A DNA stretch of 64,000 nt from Coprococcus ammoniilyticus (GCF_025567345.1 NZ_JAOQJS010000004.1:356734-420733); one strand, 5' to 3'. Counted from the stretch's first letter, positions 16,645 to 24,775 are shown. The notes: generated by a model from the letters alone, not told the origin. Numbers and translations are program-made.

Positions 16645-17280
16645 TTGGACACAATATTTGAAATATTTAAGACCATTTTTCCTGCTATTATTACTGGAAT
16701 TTTTACATTCCTAGCCACTAAATATACGTATAATAAAAATATACCTTTAGACAAAATGGAGATAGCATATGATAAAATATATAATCCTATATATCATATA
16801 CTATTACAAAACAATTCTAATAATATATGTACAAATCAAATCAGCTTAGATATATTTGTCATTTTAAATAAATATAATGATTATGCAGATCGATCGACAC
16901 TTCACGCATTTGATTTATATCGTAAAAGTAGAGATAAAGATAGTTTTATAAATTTTAAAAATAACATCAATAATAAATACATATATCTTCGCAAAAGACT
17001 TGGATATTTAGAACCTAATTTGATACAAGCGTATACATATTCTTCAAAAAATGAAAAATCTGTTTTACGATTAGTGTTAGAGTGTACTGTCGCATACATA
17101 ACAATGCTCGCATATACATTGTTGAGTGCATCAGTTCACACAGTTATAACATGGATAGCTTTTAGTTTAATATGTATCATTATAATTGAGTTATTAACTT
17201 TATTTTTTAGGAATATTTTAATTTATATCAGGAAAATTATAAAACATATAAAATCCAATAATAAATGTCGTAAAAATTGA
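16645..17280 (+). CDS. Membrane protein of unknown function (possible lysogen-expressed gene)
   Basis: 211 residues from a TTG start behind AAGGAG. There is one hydrophobic segment near the N-terminus (TIFPAIITGIFTFLATKY) and two near the C-terminus (around YITMLAYTLLSASVHTVITW and IAFSLICIIIIELLTLFF), with a charged 110-residue domain between them. It is transcribed against the phage operons from its own good promoter, a pattern typical of lysogenic conversion or superinfection-exclusion genes. I do not recognise the family. It directly precedes the type I toxin-like locus. Confidence 0.65.
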   Translation: MDTIFEIFKTIFPAIITGIFTFLATKYTYNKNIPLDKMEIAYDKIYNPIYHILLQNNSNNICTNQISLDIFVILNKYNDYADRSTLHAFDLYRKSRDKDSFINFKNNINNKYIYLRKRLGYLEPNLIQAYTYSSKNEKSVLRLVLECTVAYITMLAYTLLSASVHTVITWIAFSLICIIIIELLTLFFRNILIYIRKIIKHIKSNNKCRKN

Positions 17281-17286
17281 CATATT

Positions 17287-17315
17287 TTGACAAGAAGTGT
17301 CATATAATATATAAT
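17287..17315 (+). promoter_or_regulatory. Promoter of the type I toxin-like mRNA, with palindrome
   Basis: TTGACA (17287-17292), 17-base spacer, TATAAT (17310-17315): near-perfect consensus. TGACA and TGTCA (17288-17302) form a small palindrome over the -35 box that could be an operator. Confidence 0.75.
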
Positions 17316-17461
17316 AGAAAGGACAAGCAGTTATTCAAACATCTTTGTTTTGGCTAGATAGAGATGGTTAGGCGGTTAAGTCACGTCAGAGTAGTGATAC
17401 TCTGTTTATATAGATATCCTCATGATACAATGTAGGAAATACTTACAAAGGAGGATAATAC

Positions 17462-17578
17462 GTGACATTTTGTGAATTACTAATTTTTACATTAGTGACT
17501 GGCATAGTAAGTGGTGTAATTGCTACATACTTAGTCAGATTGTTCGATAAACACAAAAATGACCGCCACGGCAAATAG
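17462..17578 (+). CDS. Type I toxin-like peptide (Fst/Ldr-like), 38 aa
   Basis: GTG start behind AAGGAGG. The peptide has a short head, one membrane helix (LLIFTLVTGIVSGVIATYLV) and a charged tail (RLFDKHKNDRHGK), the classic layout of Fst/TxpA-type toxins. The mRNA has a long structured 5' leader of about 140 bases, including the hairpin CAGAGTA/TACTCTG. It ends in a hairpin overlapping the stop codon. A convergent promoter lies beyond it. The architecture is strong evidence; toxicity is inferred. Confidence 0.7.
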   Translation: MTFCELLIFTLVTGIVSGVIATYLVRLFDKHKNDRHGK

Positions 17579-17593
17579 CGATCATTTCCTTTG
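17564..17593. terminator. Bidirectional terminator at end of toxin gene
   Basis: AAATGACCGC and GCGATCATTT pair around an 11-base loop that includes the stop codon. On the minus strand the stem is followed by T-rich sequence, so the convergent RNA would also end here, as in Fst-type loci. Confidence 0.6.
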
Positions 17594-17676
17594 TGTTGAT
17601 ATTGTTATATTAGCCAAATAGTGTTCAATATTGGCTTAACCGTCTAACGGATAATTGCTTGTTTCTTTTGACTTGT
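17594..17676 (-). ncRNA. Putative antisense antitoxin RNA
   Basis: Transcript expected from the minus-strand promoter at 17677-17705 to the shared terminator near 17564. It contains the hairpin AGCCAA/TTGGCT and overlaps the toxin mRNA tail. Its 5' part carries GTTAGACGGTTAAG, nearly the same as GTTAGGCGGTTAAG in the toxin leader (13 of 14). Confidence 0.5.
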
Positions 17677-17705
17677 ATTGTAACACATAAAATTGTGTGG
17701 TGCAA
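17677..17705 (-). promoter_or_regulatory. Convergent antisense promoter
   Basis: On the minus strand TTGCAC (17705-17700), 17-base spacer, TACAAT (17682-17677). It faces the toxin gene. Confidence 0.6.
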
Positions 17706-17761
17706 GAGGGAATTAGACAAAGTGTTAGACAAAAGCTTCATCTGTATCTTCAGTATCTTGG

Positions 17762-18715
17762 TTAGAAAGCAAACTTATCTTTATTCTCTTTTACTTTCTT
17801 TTTATTTACAGATAAATAATGCTTAACAGTAGTTTCCGTACTAGAATGATGGAGTAATTCAGCAATATCCTGTAATTCCATACCAAGTTCTTTTAAAATG
17901 TTACTTCCAGAATGTCGTAAATCATGGTCATGAAGTGTAGGAACACCAATCATTCTACCTGCCTTTTTACACCAATCATTTAATGTACCACCCTGAATAC
18001 ATTTTTCATCAGTTACATAAGGAGTAATAAATACCCAACCATGGTCATTTATATTATTTTCTTTTCTGTACTCGATTAATTTTCTTAATAATCCTTCAAC
18101 TTCTTCTGAGAAATACAAATCAACTATTTTTCGCTCTTTCTCTAATACATCTGTACACATACGCTCATCAAGATTAACCTGTTCCCATCTTAAATGAGCC
18201 ATAGCATTTACTCTAGCCATAGTAGATAACCCAAACATGATGTATGTCTGTAATTGTATATCTCCATATTCTTCAAGCTTTTGACGTAACTCATTTACTT
18301 GCTCAATGGTCAAGAATGTTTGTTTCATAATAGCCTGACCTTGTTTTGGGCGTTCCAAAAACTCAGTAGGTGATTCTTTGATAAGCTTTTTCTTTCTTAA
18401 AAATTTATAGAAAGCAGAAATTGATGACATTACTCTACGTTGTCTGCAAACATTATTACCTTGCTGTTTACGCCAGTAAAAATATTCTTCGAGATCTTCG
18501 TCTGTTGCATCTAATACAGATAAATTGAATTGATTATCATACATGTAGATAAACCATTGTTTAAGGTCTATATTATAAGCTTTTATTGTGTTTTCAGATA
18601 AATCACGAATAGACATGTCTACTTGATATTTTTGAAATAATTTCAAAGTATCAGGATTTATATGTTCAAGTTTATCTTCATCATACATTACAATTCTTTT
18701 GCTTCGTTCTGCCAT
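17762..18715 (-). CDS. Tyrosine recombinase, XerC/XerD-like
   Basis: 317 residues from the ATG at 18715 behind AAAGGAAG. The N-terminal SAM-like core-binding domain spans roughly residues 20-105 (LSENTIKAYNIDLKQWF). The catalytic domain shows STMARVNAMAHLRWEQV (first Arg), LHDHDLRHSGSNIL (His-x-x-Arg), LLHHSSTETTVKHYL (His and the nucleophile Tyr). It is a second recombinase besides the integrase at the prophage end. Being in the middle of the phage, it may resolve genome multimers or invert a segment rather than integrate. Confidence 0.9.
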   Translation of the reverse strand: MAERSKRIVMYDEDKLEHINPDTLKLFQKYQVDMSIRDLSENTIKAYNIDLKQWFIYMYDNQFNLSVLDATDEDLEEYFYWRKQQGNNVCRQRRVMSSISAFYKFLRKKKLIKESPTEFLERPKQGQAIMKQTFLTIEQVNELRQKLEEYGDIQLQTYIMFGLSTMARVNAMAHLRWEQVNLDERMCTDVLEKERKIVDLYFSEEVEGLLRKLIEYRKENNINDHGWVFITPYVTDEKCIQGGTLNDWCKKAGRMIGVPTLHDHDLRHSGSNILKELGMELQDIAELLHHSSTETTVKHYLSVNKKKVKENKDKFAF

Positions 18716-18757
18716 TTTTCTCACTTCCTTTCATAACAAAAAGAAGCAGTAGTATCA

Positions 18758-19852
18758 TTAACTAACTGCTTCTTGTCGCATTTTTATATATTCATCTAAT
18801 TGTTCTTTTGTATTATTATGCTGTCCGTATAATCTATGAAAACCATATTCTGATTTTAAACTATGACAATTAAAACACAGCGTAATTCCATTGTCTATAT
18901 CAAACCTTAAATCTTGATTATCGCTAAAATTTTTAATATGATGTGCATTTAATTTTCCACCATGTTGACCACAACATTGACAAGTATAATTATCCCTTTC
19001 AAAAACAGATTTTCTCCAATCAAAATATTCTACTCGACCTCGTATACGAGAATTTTCAGAAGTTAAAAATCCTGTAAATTCTTCTCTTGAAATACCTTGT
19101 TGTCTACACGAAGCCAATATACGATTTTCTTCATCATTTGCGATTTTACGAGCTTTTTCAATTCCACCTTTTTCATAATAATAATCTATCATTCGTTCGG
19201 ATTGCGAATATATAGGAATATTATATTTCTTTAAAAGAGCACCAATAGTAGTATCTCCAAGGTTATAAAATTGTCCTATTTCGAGAGTGGTCATTTTTTG
19301 TTCTATGTACAAATCATATAATTCCTCTTTAGTAATATTTTTAGTTTTTCTTCCATTTTTAGTTGTAAATCCAAAATCATGTATATACTGTCTCAATGTT
19401 CTTAAATTAAGACCAGTTTCTTCTGATATCTGTTCTGCTGATTTATCAAGAATGATATATTCATTATATAACCAATCTTTATCTCTATAAGATGTATTTG
19501 TTATATTTGTCTTTTTATTAACATTAAATCGTCTAATATAAGATGCTTTTTCTTTCTTACAATCTGGATTGGAACAACATATCTTATTACAAACAGTTCC
19601 ATTTATTTGTCTGTAAACATCATAATATTTTAATTTGTCTAATTTGCCACAATAATCACATTTAATTTCTACTAATTGATGAGAGCGATATGACAAATCT
19701 TCTACATTTGCATTAATATAAGCAGTGGTATCTGCTACGATTTTATTTTTATCACCTTTTTTTCTTGGTATTTTATATCCAAGCTCTTCAAAATGTTTCC
19801 AATTTGCACTACTAATTTTAACTTTTACTTTTTGTGGTAATATTAACCCCAT
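18758..19852 (-). CDS. HNH homing endonuclease with N-terminal zinc module
   Basis: 364 residues. An N-terminal module (residues 10-105) has HFEELGYKIPRK and the Cys pair IKCDYCGKLDKLKYYD. The middle has two helix-turn-helix-like repeats (SAEQISEETGLNLRTLRQYI and TLEIGQFYNLGDTTIGALL). The C-terminus is an HNH nuclease: CQCCGQHGGKLNAHH, then ITLCFNCH. Its N-terminal module recurs in the endonuclease at 23560-24720. It stands alone between the recombinase and the RNA element, with its own promoter-like motif and leader, typical of a free-standing mobile gene. Confidence 0.9.
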   Translation of the reverse strand: MGLILPQKVKVKISSANWKHFEELGYKIPRKKGDKNKIVADTTAYINANVEDLSYRSHQLVEIKCDYCGKLDKLKYYDVYRQINGTVCNKICCSNPDCKKEKASYIRRFNVNKKTNITNTSYRDKDWLYNEYIILDKSAEQISEETGLNLRTLRQYIHDFGFTTKNGRKTKNITKEELYDLYIEQKMTTLEIGQFYNLGDTTIGALLKKYNIPIYSQSERMIDYYYEKGGIEKARKIANDEENRILASCRQQGISREEFTGFLTSENSRIRGRVEYFDWRKSVFERDNYTCQCCGQHGGKLNAHHIKNFSDNQDLRFDIDNGITLCFNCHSLKSEYGFHRLYGQHNNTKEQLDEYIKMRQEAVS

Positions 19853-19890
19853 AATTTATTTTCCTCATTTCTCCTCATTCCATAAAAATA

Positions 19891-19951
19891 GGAGAGAAGT
19901 GCGAATGAGGTTACACTTTCGTCAGGCTCATGACTTCCCAACTATCTCTCC
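19891..19951 (-). ncRNA. Three-way-junction leader RNA element, copy B
   Basis: P1 pairs GGAGAGA (19891-19897) with TCTCTCC (19945-19951). P3 pairs AAGTG (19897-19901) with CACTT (19914-19918). P2 pairs GTCAGG (19921-19926) with CCCAAC (19937-19942), allowing G-U, around the same loop CTCATGACTT as copy A. It lies in the leader of the HNH gene. Confidence 0.5.
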
Positions 19952-19993
19952 ATAAATCCCACAATCAGCTATGACACCAATCATGAGTACAAA

Positions 19994-20004
19994 TATTTAT
20001 TCTC
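19994..20004 (-). promoter_or_regulatory. Putative phage promoter element, GAGAATAAATA
   Basis: Minus strand ACGGAGAATAAATATTTG, above leader RNA copy B and the HNH endonuclease gene. Confidence 0.4.
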
Positions 20005-20068
20005 CGTTTTCTATAAAGTTCGTTGCCGATTTAACATCTCCCAATCCGTATATAAAACATCGAATTAA

Positions 20069-20112
20069 TGGGACACCTGAGAATCGAACTCAGCGAGAAC
20101 CAAACACGCCCC
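20069..20112 (-). other. tRNA-like minihelix (acceptor plus T-arm only)
   Basis: GGGGCGT pairs with GTGTCCC over seven positions including three G-U pairs, and CTGAG/CTCAG closes a TTCGATT T-loop; the linker is only about 13 bases, so D- and anticodon arms are absent. It is either a truncated tRNA gene or a tRNA mimic. Confidence 0.4.
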
Positions 20113-20116
20113 ATAC

Positions 20117-20150
20117 AAAAAGAGTGTGTAGCGTACACCACACACTCCCA
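20117..20150 (-). terminator. Rho-independent terminator
   Basis: On the minus strand GAGTGTGT and ACACACTC form a stem followed by TTTTT, just downstream of the gene ending at 20164. Confidence 0.7.
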
Positions 20151-20163
20151 TATTTCTTATTAG

Positions 20164-20805
20164 TTAATACCAAAATGATTCATCTAATTTATCCAGATAA
20201 CATGCATAGTTCATTAACCGCTTGTAAATCTCTGAAAATGCGTCTACTATATCAAGACAATCATTTAATGAATCATAAGTCTTCTGAATTTCTTTTGTCT
20301 TCTTCTCGAACTCTGCCTGAGACACCTGCTTGCCATTGATAGAATAGTAATCTTTATCAATTTCCTTGCAATCACAGTGGTCACAGTCCCCATCACAATT
20401 ATCATCACCAATACTGACTTCATATACTACCTTAGACTGGATACTTGAAATAATTTTTGAATTACAATTATCCATTACATAACAAACTACCCCTGTAGCA
20501 TATAAGTATCCATTTTCACGTTTAGCAGGTTCACACCAAATACCTTCATGATCTAAAGCAATAAGATACTCATCATTGTAATTATCATGATCTGGTCGAG
20601 CGAAATCTGAAATATGAGCCAGATCGTGACCATTCTCTACTAACTCAGCAATGATATTCTTCGCATCTTCATACTTTGCAATAATTTCTACACAATCCAA
20701 TGTTTTGTCCATATTAGAGTCAAAATATGTATTTTCAATATCTACAACTAATTCCGTATAGTCTGTAAAGTTTCTTTCAACAATATCTGCTTTTATGTTA
20801 ATCAC
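20164..20805 (-). CDS. Acidic phage protein with Cys/His cluster
   Basis: 213 residues starting at GTG behind GAGGGGAC. It is strongly acidic and carries one metal-site-like cluster near residue 135, CDGDCDHCDCKE. The surrounding fold is not recognisable. It follows the HU-like gene by 11 bases and ends at a good terminator, so the two make one unit. The cluster suggests metal binding; a role as DNA-mimic or inhibitor is possible given the acidity but not shown. Confidence 0.65.
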   Translation of the reverse strand: MINIKADIVERNFTDYTELVVDIENTYFDSNMDKTLDCVEIIAKYEDAKNIIAELVENGHDLAHISDFARPDHDNYNDEYLIALDHEGIWCEPAKRENGYLYATGVVCYVMDNCNSKIISSIQSKVVYEVSIGDDNCDGDCDHCDCKEIDKDYYSINGKQVSQAEFEKKTKEIQKTYDSLNDCLDIVDAFSEIYKRLMNYACYLDKLDESFWY

Positions 20806-20816
20806 GTCCCCTCAAA

Positions 20817-21137
20817 TTAATCCAGTGTACGAACTGACTTCTTGATTGTGAAAACAAGTTCGTCATGTGCCGGAGAAGTCCATTTTGTCTCTACGCCTCT
20901 TAATTTTGAAGTACCAGTTCTTTCATCTACATGTTTTGCTGTAAAACTACCAATACCAGGAAGAACGATCTTTTCTGTCTTGTCGGCTGCTAGATTCTCG
21001 AATACACAAGCTACATAGCCAGACAGGATAGCTTCAACTTCCTTCTTGGTGATCTTGTACTTTGTTTCCTCACAATCAGCATTTAAAATATCTGTAGCTC
21101 TTTCTGCAACTTCTTTAATCATATTATCCTTATTCAT
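20817..21137 (-). CDS. HU/IHF-family DNA-binding protein
   Basis: 106 residues. The family signature is at residues 60-72, VLPGIGSFTAKHVDERTG, matching the GFG.F.V..R..R arm motif. The N-terminal helices (NMIKEVAERATDILN and KKEVEAILSGYVACVFENL) fit the dimerisation body. HU-like proteins bend DNA and are often phage-encoded for packaging, replication or transcription. The leader has TTAGTTGA and AAGGAG. It is the first gene of a two-gene unit. Confidence 0.85.
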   Translation of the reverse strand: MNKDNMIKEVAERATDILNADCEETKYKITKKEVEAILSGYVACVFENLAADKTEKIVLPGIGSFTAKHVDERTGTSKLRGVETKWTSPAHDELVFTIKKSVRTLD

Positions 21138-21223
21138 TTTTATTTCTCCTTTTTCTCAACTAATTTTGTCTTTTTCGACTATTTTATTTTGTATTTTTCG
21201 GCACTCTGATATTTGCCAAATAA

Positions 21224-21262
21224 TAAAAGAGGGTAGCGGCTCAATGAGTCCACTCCCTCATG
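21224..21262 (-). terminator. Rho-independent terminator upstream of the HU gene
   Basis: Minus strand GAGGG and CCCTC with an inner GGACTCA/TGAGCC arm, followed by TTTTATT. It would end the transcript of the metallophosphoesterase unit. The rest of 21263-21454 shows hairpins but no gene. Confidence 0.55.
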
Positions 21263-21454
21263 CGTGGCTTCGTCAGCCCAAAACCGAAGTTATTCCCATT
21301 TATTAATCGCCTGTTGGGTTCAGGTCATATATCATTCATACATGTAATTTCATCGAAATGGTGAAATAAAACATTTAATGAAATATTATGTATATGCATA
21401 ATAATATACAAACCAAGTCACTCCGTACTCAGTCTACTTTGTTATAATAAGTCT

Positions 21455-22645
21455 TTATTTGAGTTCAATAGGATAGTAAGCTTTTACACCTTTATCTGTA
21501 CAAATACAAACCATTTGTGATGGTCTGCCTGTTAATCTTTTCTCAATTGTATATGAATCTCCGCAACCAGCAAGAGATCCACCACGGATCATCTTTACAC
21601 CATTTGTTTCATCTACAGAACAAACATGCAAATGACCGTATGTAATTGCATATGGAACAAACCCTAACGCCAAACATAAGTTTTGCACCCCAGATTTATT
21701 AAATCCATCATAATCACCGTGTACAGCAATATATGATTTTCCTCTAATTGAAATATCAGAAATACCTGTATCAATATTTCTATGTAAAACATGGAAATTA
21801 TCAATATGTTTCAGAGATAATTCAACTGCCCAACTGATAATATCGTCCAACCGCTCATCGTGAATTGCATCATCCTTGCGATCCATACGAGTATGATTTC
21901 CACTAACATTGGACATAAATACTGTCTCAAAATGTAATGACAATTCATAACAGAATGAAGATATCAACTCTGTGGCAATTTTAATCTGTTCAATTACATT
22001 CTCTCTATTTGAAACCTGAATTGATTTATGAATATTACCAGAAATTAAATCTCCTTGAAGACTTACATAGCAATTTTTAGAATTATTTAAATCACGAATA
22101 GATACGACTTCGTTTAATAATTGGTTAAGCCTGTCTTTTGCAATATCTGTATTATATTTTCCAAAAATAGAATCAAAACTTTGTCCGATATGTAAATCGC
22201 TTAGAATAATTAACATATCATTATCTGAGTCAATTAAAAAATTATTATGTTTATCAAAATTCGTTCTGCCAAGAGATGTGAGTTCTAATTCTAATTTGTC
22301 AAGCTTTTCTTCAACCCTAGCATCTGCAAAATTTTGTTTCTGCCAAGCATTGCGCTCATCTCTGAACTGAATTTTCTTTCGTTCTAATTCACGTTTCTGA
22401 ACTTCAATTTCTTTTAACTGTGCATCGGAATCAACAAACTTAGACTGATTTGCATTTAACATCTTCTTAAATGCCTGGAACTTCTTTCTGTATGTACTTT
22501 CCCCAAAATCATTTCCAGTAAGTTCATTAATTATATTCGCCACATCATTCCAAGAACCTATCTGGTCTTTATCTTCGCATATCCTATAGATAAGTTCCTC
22601 ATCTGTTTCGTTCTCGAATCTTTTATAGGTGCTAATTGTATCCAC
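21455..22645 (-). CDS. Calcineurin-like metallophosphoesterase
   Basis: 396 residues. The first 130 are helical and charged, probably a DNA-binding or coiled region. The phosphoesterase domain follows with all metal motifs: LIILSDLHIGQSF (D-x-H), YVSLQGDLISGNIH (GD), FMSNVSGNHTRMD (GNH), YIAVHGDYDGF, and ITYGHLHV (GHxH). It resembles Mre11/SbcD-type nucleases and related phage phosphoesterases. GTG start next to AGAGTAGG, and the upstream small gene ends 8 bases earlier. Probably processes DNA ends or nucleotides during replication. Confidence 0.85.
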   Translation of the reverse strand: MDTISTYKRFENETDEELIYRICEDKDQIGSWNDVANIINELTGNDFGESTYRKKFQAFKKMLNANQSKFVDSDAQLKEIEVQKRELERKKIQFRDERNAWQKQNFADARVEEKLDKLELELTSLGRTNFDKHNNFLIDSDNDMLIILSDLHIGQSFDSIFGKYNTDIAKDRLNQLLNEVVSIRDLNNSKNCYVSLQGDLISGNIHKSIQVSNRENVIEQIKIATELISSFCYELSLHFETVFMSNVSGNHTRMDRKDDAIHDERLDDIISWAVELSLKHIDNFHVLHRNIDTGISDISIRGKSYIAVHGDYDGFNKSGVQNLCLALGFVPYAITYGHLHVCSVDETNGVKMIRGGSLAGCGDSYTIEKRLTGRPSQMVCICTDKGVKAYYPIELK

Positions 22646-22652
22646 CTACTCT

Positions 22653-22862
22653 CTATTCAGCAGATTCAGACTCTTCATCTGAAATCTCAATACTGATTTT
22701 AATATCAAAGATAGTTGTACCTTTTGGTAACTTCTCAGCAATACGATCTACAATAGAACCTTCATCATCAACAAAAATTCCATTTTCAATTCTTACTCCA
22801 CTTGCTGTAATATTCTTTTTAGCAGCACTAACAGTTGCTTTCTTAATTTTACTATCTACCAT
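22653..22862 (-). CDS. Small phage protein, unknown
   Basis: 69 residues, MVDSKIKKATVSAAKKN at the basic N-terminus and an acidic C-terminus (ISDEESESAE). ATG behind AAGGAG; leader contains TTAGTTGATAAGGAG. It ends 8 bases before the phosphoesterase start, so they are coupled. The central IENGIFVDDEGSIVD looks like a short beta hairpin domain. No family recognised. Confidence 0.6.
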   Translation of the reverse strand: MVDSKIKKATVSAAKKNITASGVRIENGIFVDDEGSIVDRIAEKLPKGTTIFDIKISIEISDEESESAE

Positions 22863-22914
22863 GTTTTCTCCTTTTTCTCCTTATCAACTAAAATAGGAGA
22901 GCAGTGTGCTCTCC

Positions 22915-23238
22915 TTAAAATATTTTTGTAATATCAGTAATTACTTCGTCAATAACTCCATATCTCAAAAGTTCATCGCTTGATAAATACCAATCTTTAT
23001 TCCGATTTTTATTGAATGTCTTCTCATCAATTTTTGTATTAGCAAGAATATAAGACTTCATTTGTTCTATTTGTTTCTTATAATTCTTTTGTGCTTCTTC
23101 TATTTGTTCTGCCGTACCCTGAAAGGCAGCCGATCCAGAATGAACCAGCATTGAAGTATGTTCAAATGCATAGCGTTTACTTCCTGCCAGAAAGATTAAG
23201 AATCCAGCAGACATTGCAACATCCATACCAATTGTCAT
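22915..23238 (-). CDS. ClpP-like protease, C-terminal part (frameshifted)
   Basis: 107 residues. It holds the whole ClpP active site: the nucleophile Ser in GMDVAMSAGFLIFLAG, the His in TSMLVHSGSAAFQG and the Asp in NKDWYLSSDELLRYGVID. The ATG at 23238 has no ribosome binding site. Reading upstream in the same frame gives SRIPIMTIG, which continues the sequence of the N-terminal part at 23249-23530. So this is one protease gene separated by a +1 shift (or a single-base loss), not an independent gene. Confidence 0.8.
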   Translation of the reverse strand: MTIGMDVAMSAGFLIFLAGSKRYAFEHTSMLVHSGSAAFQGTAEQIEEAQKNYKKQIEQMKSYILANTKIDEKTFNKNRNKDWYLSSDELLRYGVIDEVITDITKIF

Positions 23239-23248
23239 AATGGGTATT

Positions 23249-23530
23249 CTACTTGCTTTTTACTAAATCACAGAAAAACAAAGCCTGTTCAATATCACCG
23301 CCATAGCTATGAATAAAGAGGCGAATTGGGTCAGGATTCTCTTTATCTTTTTCTTCTATATTCATTTGGATAATAATCTTTGCCAGTTCTACTAATGAAT
23401 AATCTTCATTAATCTCATAATCTATATAGAAAGTCCTATTCTTTCTATCTTTCCAATAAGTAAATTCCTCTGGTGTTGGTAATTCACTTTCTTTTGCATT
23501 TCCAATTAAAGGTATTTCCAGTAACTCCAT
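23249..23530 (-). CDS. ClpP-like protease, N-terminal part (frameshifted)
   Basis: 93 residues from the ATG at 23530, chosen because GGAGG lies nine bases before it. It contains the ClpP handle and first helix (DPIRLFIHSYGGDIEQALFF) and stops at LVKSK. The next ClpP residues (IPIMTIG) are encoded immediately after in the +1 frame. The junction has a run of five A. Either a programmed shift joins the two parts, a mutation inactivated the gene, or the assembly has an error. Confidence 0.8.
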   Translation of the reverse strand: MELLEIPLIGNAKESELPTPEEFTYWKDRKNRTFYIDYEINEDYSLVELAKIIIQMNIEEKDKENPDPIRLFIHSYGGDIEQALFFCDLVKSK

Positions 23531-23559
23531 AGGCGATTTGCCTCCATATTTATAATATT

Positions 23560-24720
23560 TCATTCGTTTGAACATAATAAAAGAGAGTCATTTGCTAAAC
23601 TCTCTTTATAATTTATAACATATGTTAAATCATTATTATTAAAATAATTATCCAAAATATTTTCTATATTGTCTCGCTCCCAATATGGAATGCGTATAAG
23701 AATTATATTAGTATCTATGCAATACTTATTTTTAGCCATATCTCTCTTTTGGTATTCTAAAAAATTCTCATATGCGATAGTAGTGCCTTCATTATTAAAA
23801 TCTACAGGCTTAAAATGCTGTTCACCATCAAACTCAATTGCTAAATTCTTTATTGGTATATAAAAATCAAATCTTAGCGGATTGATCCAATATTCTGTAT
23901 AAATTTCATGACAATCGTGTTCATAAATATAATTGTTTGACTTAAGATATTCCATTATATTTTTCTCACCAATTGAGCAATTACAGTCATTACATTTTGT
24001 TTTTCCTCTTCTAAACCATGAAAGACTTGTAACAAATGGATTTCCGCATTCTTCGCAACTTATCAATAAGTTATAATCATTATATGATGTATAATTCGAA
24101 GATAATAGTTTATTCTTTCCATTTAACTCTATTAAATTTTTGACATAATCAATTGAATATCTTAACTTTTCTTTACAAGATTCTTTTCCGCAATAGTAGC
24201 ATCCTTCTCCGTTTCTTAAATGCATCCAAGTGATTTTTTGAATTCCGTATTGAGAATGTTTATTACATATGTATTCAATGGGTGTATGATTGTTTACATA
24301 TTCTGTTGATATTAACGTATAATCCCGTTGTTCAAATATTTCTTTTATTTGTTTAAAGATTTTGAATCCAATATCATTTTTATATTTCTCTTTATGTTTT
24401 TCAATGGTATATCCATTTACATAGGCAGATACAGTACCATATTTCTTCATTTTTGCATCATACGATTTTTGTTTTCGACAATTATAACAACAATCTTTTT
24501 GAATTATTTTTCTACTATCGTAATATTTTTTGATTTGCTTTTGAAAAATATCACCACAATAGTCGCATTTAATATCAATAAATTTATCACTATTATGCGG
24601 CATATCTTCAAAATTTACTAAAAAAGCATCTCTCATATGAGTAAACTCATAGCCCAACAATTCAAAATGTTTTTTATTTGACGGACACCATTTATTTTCA
24701 ATTTTCTTTGTTAGTACCAT
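23560..24720 (-). CDS. PDDEXK-type homing endonuclease with zinc modules
   Basis: 386 residues. The N-terminal module (HFELLGYEFTHMRD, IKCDYCGDIFQKQIKKYY) is related to that of the HNH enzyme at 18758. Several more Cys pairs follow (CCYNCRKQ, CYYCGKESC, CEECGNPF, CNDCNC), typical of repeated treble-clef DNA-reading units. The C-terminus is a restriction-type nuclease fold: LRFDFYIPIKNLAIEFDGEQHF with catalytic Asp, Glu-Phe-Asp and Gln, then IILIRIPYWERD. It lies between the DUF5659 gene and the clpP-like gene. A free-standing mobile endonuclease is the best reading. Confidence 0.85.
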   Translation of the reverse strand: MVLTKKIENKWCPSNKKHFELLGYEFTHMRDAFLVNFEDMPHNSDKFIDIKCDYCGDIFQKQIKKYYDSRKIIQKDCCYNCRKQKSYDAKMKKYGTVSAYVNGYTIEKHKEKYKNDIGFKIFKQIKEIFEQRDYTLISTEYVNNHTPIEYICNKHSQYGIQKITWMHLRNGEGCYYCGKESCKEKLRYSIDYVKNLIELNGKNKLLSSNYTSYNDYNLLISCEECGNPFVTSLSWFRRGKTKCNDCNCSIGEKNIMEYLKSNNYIYEHDCHEIYTEYWINPLRFDFYIPIKNLAIEFDGEQHFKPVDFNNEGTTIAYENFLEYQKRDMAKNKYCIDTNIILIRIPYWERDNIENILDNYFNNNDLTYVINYKESLANDSLLLCSNE

Positions 24721-24775
24721 TATTATTCACCTTGTCCTTTCGTTGTATTTTTAATGAATATAAAAAGACTGCCGA

